A stretch of 33,143 bases of DNA from Negativicutes bacterium (lineage in GTDB: Bacteria > Bacillota_C > Negativicutes > Sporomusales_B > JARLHX01): the NCBI GenBank assembly GCA_031292015.1, contig JARLHY010000016.1:1-33143 (forward strand). The letters run 5' to 3'. Shown one piece after another: positions 32,751 to 33,143 of this stretch. The notes under the pieces were generated by a model. The model searched no databases. It saw only the letters and a program-made list of their open reading frames with translations, and had not been told where the DNA came from. Positions within the stretch are counted from its first letter, which is position 1; each line of letters begins with the position of its first letter. The translations under genes were made by a program, and so were the position numbers.

Positions 32751-33143
32751 ATGTATAAACTGATCATCGGCAATGTAAGAGTTACCGTGTTAGGTGACGA
32801 CATCAACCGCGACCAGGCGGCGACTATGGTGCGGCAGGCGATAGCCGCGGCTTCCCGGCAAGGAAAATTGCTGAGTCATGTTGAGATCTGCAGCGGTGAA
32901 TACGGCCCTGAAATCAAAACCAGCGAAAAGACCGGTCACAAGGTTGTTCGCAAAACCATCAAACAGAGCATGCTTGACAGTGCCCACGCCGCCGTGCGGG
33001 AAAGACTCTTTCCCAGCAACGCTTTCACCAGCAGGGACAGCTGGTTCGACGGCGATACCGGCCAGGAATGGTTCGGTGAGTCGGTGGACTTGGCCAGGGA
33101 AGAAATCATGGCCAAGCTGGAAGCCTGGATCAAGACGGTGTAA
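32751..33143 (+). CDS. hypothetical protein
   Basis: A 130-aa soluble protein I do not recognise; its stop codon is the last triplet of the window. The start ATG at 32751 has GAGGAGGTG 4 nt upstream; the frame's earlier start at 32736 lies ahead of that box and is unlikely. There is no signal peptide or membrane span. It begins with a beta-strand (MYKLIIGNVRVTVLG), then an acidic/basic helical stretch (DQAATMVRQAIAAASRQGK), a lysine-rich middle (KTGHKVVRKTIKQSM) and an aromatic acidic tail (DSWFDGDTGQEWFGE). It diverges from leuS and its T-box. No clear promoter was seen in the short gap. Confidence 0.75.
   Translation: MYKLIIGNVRVTVLGDDINRDQAATMVRQAIAAASRQGKLLSHVEICSGEYGPEIKTSEKTGHKVVRKTIKQSMLDSAHAAVRERLFPSNAFTSRDSWFDGDTGQEWFGESVDLAREEIMAKLEAWIKTV

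Overview
The window is moderately GC-rich chromosomal DNA from an endospore-forming Firmicute. The spore genes gpr and spoIIP, the CIRCE/HrcA-controlled dnaK operon, a leucine T-box, a bacterial-type RNase P RNA and the gene order all point that way. The order comEA-comEC-holA-rpsT-gpr-spoIIP-lepA-hemW-hrcA-grpE-dnaK-dnaJ-prmA-rsmE-mtaB-rpsU-yqeY is essentially the one known from Bacillus and many Clostridia. A bacterial group III (archaeal-like) chaperonin inside the dnaK operon is known from anaerobes such as Carboxydothermus. With the overall character this suggests an anaerobic Clostridia or Negativicutes (Sporomusaceae-like) organism; that placement is inference.

Nearly everything is on the minus strand, so the biological order runs from right to left. 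Far right: an unrecognised plus-strand gene (32751-33143) diverges from leuS, which has its own promoter and a CTC-specifier T-box leader. leuS ends in a 244-bp repeat element followed by a terminator. Next come comEA and comEC (DNA uptake), a Gly/Tyr-rich small protein, then on the plus strand rnpB and tRNA-Ser(GCT), then a small lipoprotein gene, holA, rpsT (plus strand), gpr, spoIIP, a second copy of the repeat element, an unknown single-span membrane protein and a dCache-type methyl-accepting chemotaxis protein. lepA and hemW follow.

The centre is the heat-shock operon: sigma-A promoter, perfect CIRCE operator, hrcA, a group III chaperonin, grpE, dnaK, a 54-nt hairpin and dnaJ. It runs into the translation-related genes prmA, rsmE, a GNAT acetyltransferase and mtaB, then a HIT hydrolase. 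rpsU-yqeY follow from their own strong promoter. The left edge holds the first 777 codons of a DmsA-like molybdopterin oxidoreductase that runs off the window.

Most of the window is conserved housekeeping. The least explained parts are: (1) a pair of ~230-245 bp elements with near-perfect 17-nt terminal inverted repeats, each starting exactly 4 nt after a stop codon (spoIIP, leuS) and each followed by an intrinsic terminator, with one compensatory base change between copies; (2) the Gly/Tyr-repeat protein with an N-terminal CPYC motif and a possible mother-cell sporulation promoter; (3) the group III chaperonin under CIRCE control; (4) the dnaK-dnaJ intergenic hairpin; and (5) a structured lepA leader. 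All coordinates were read by eye; no search or folding program was run.
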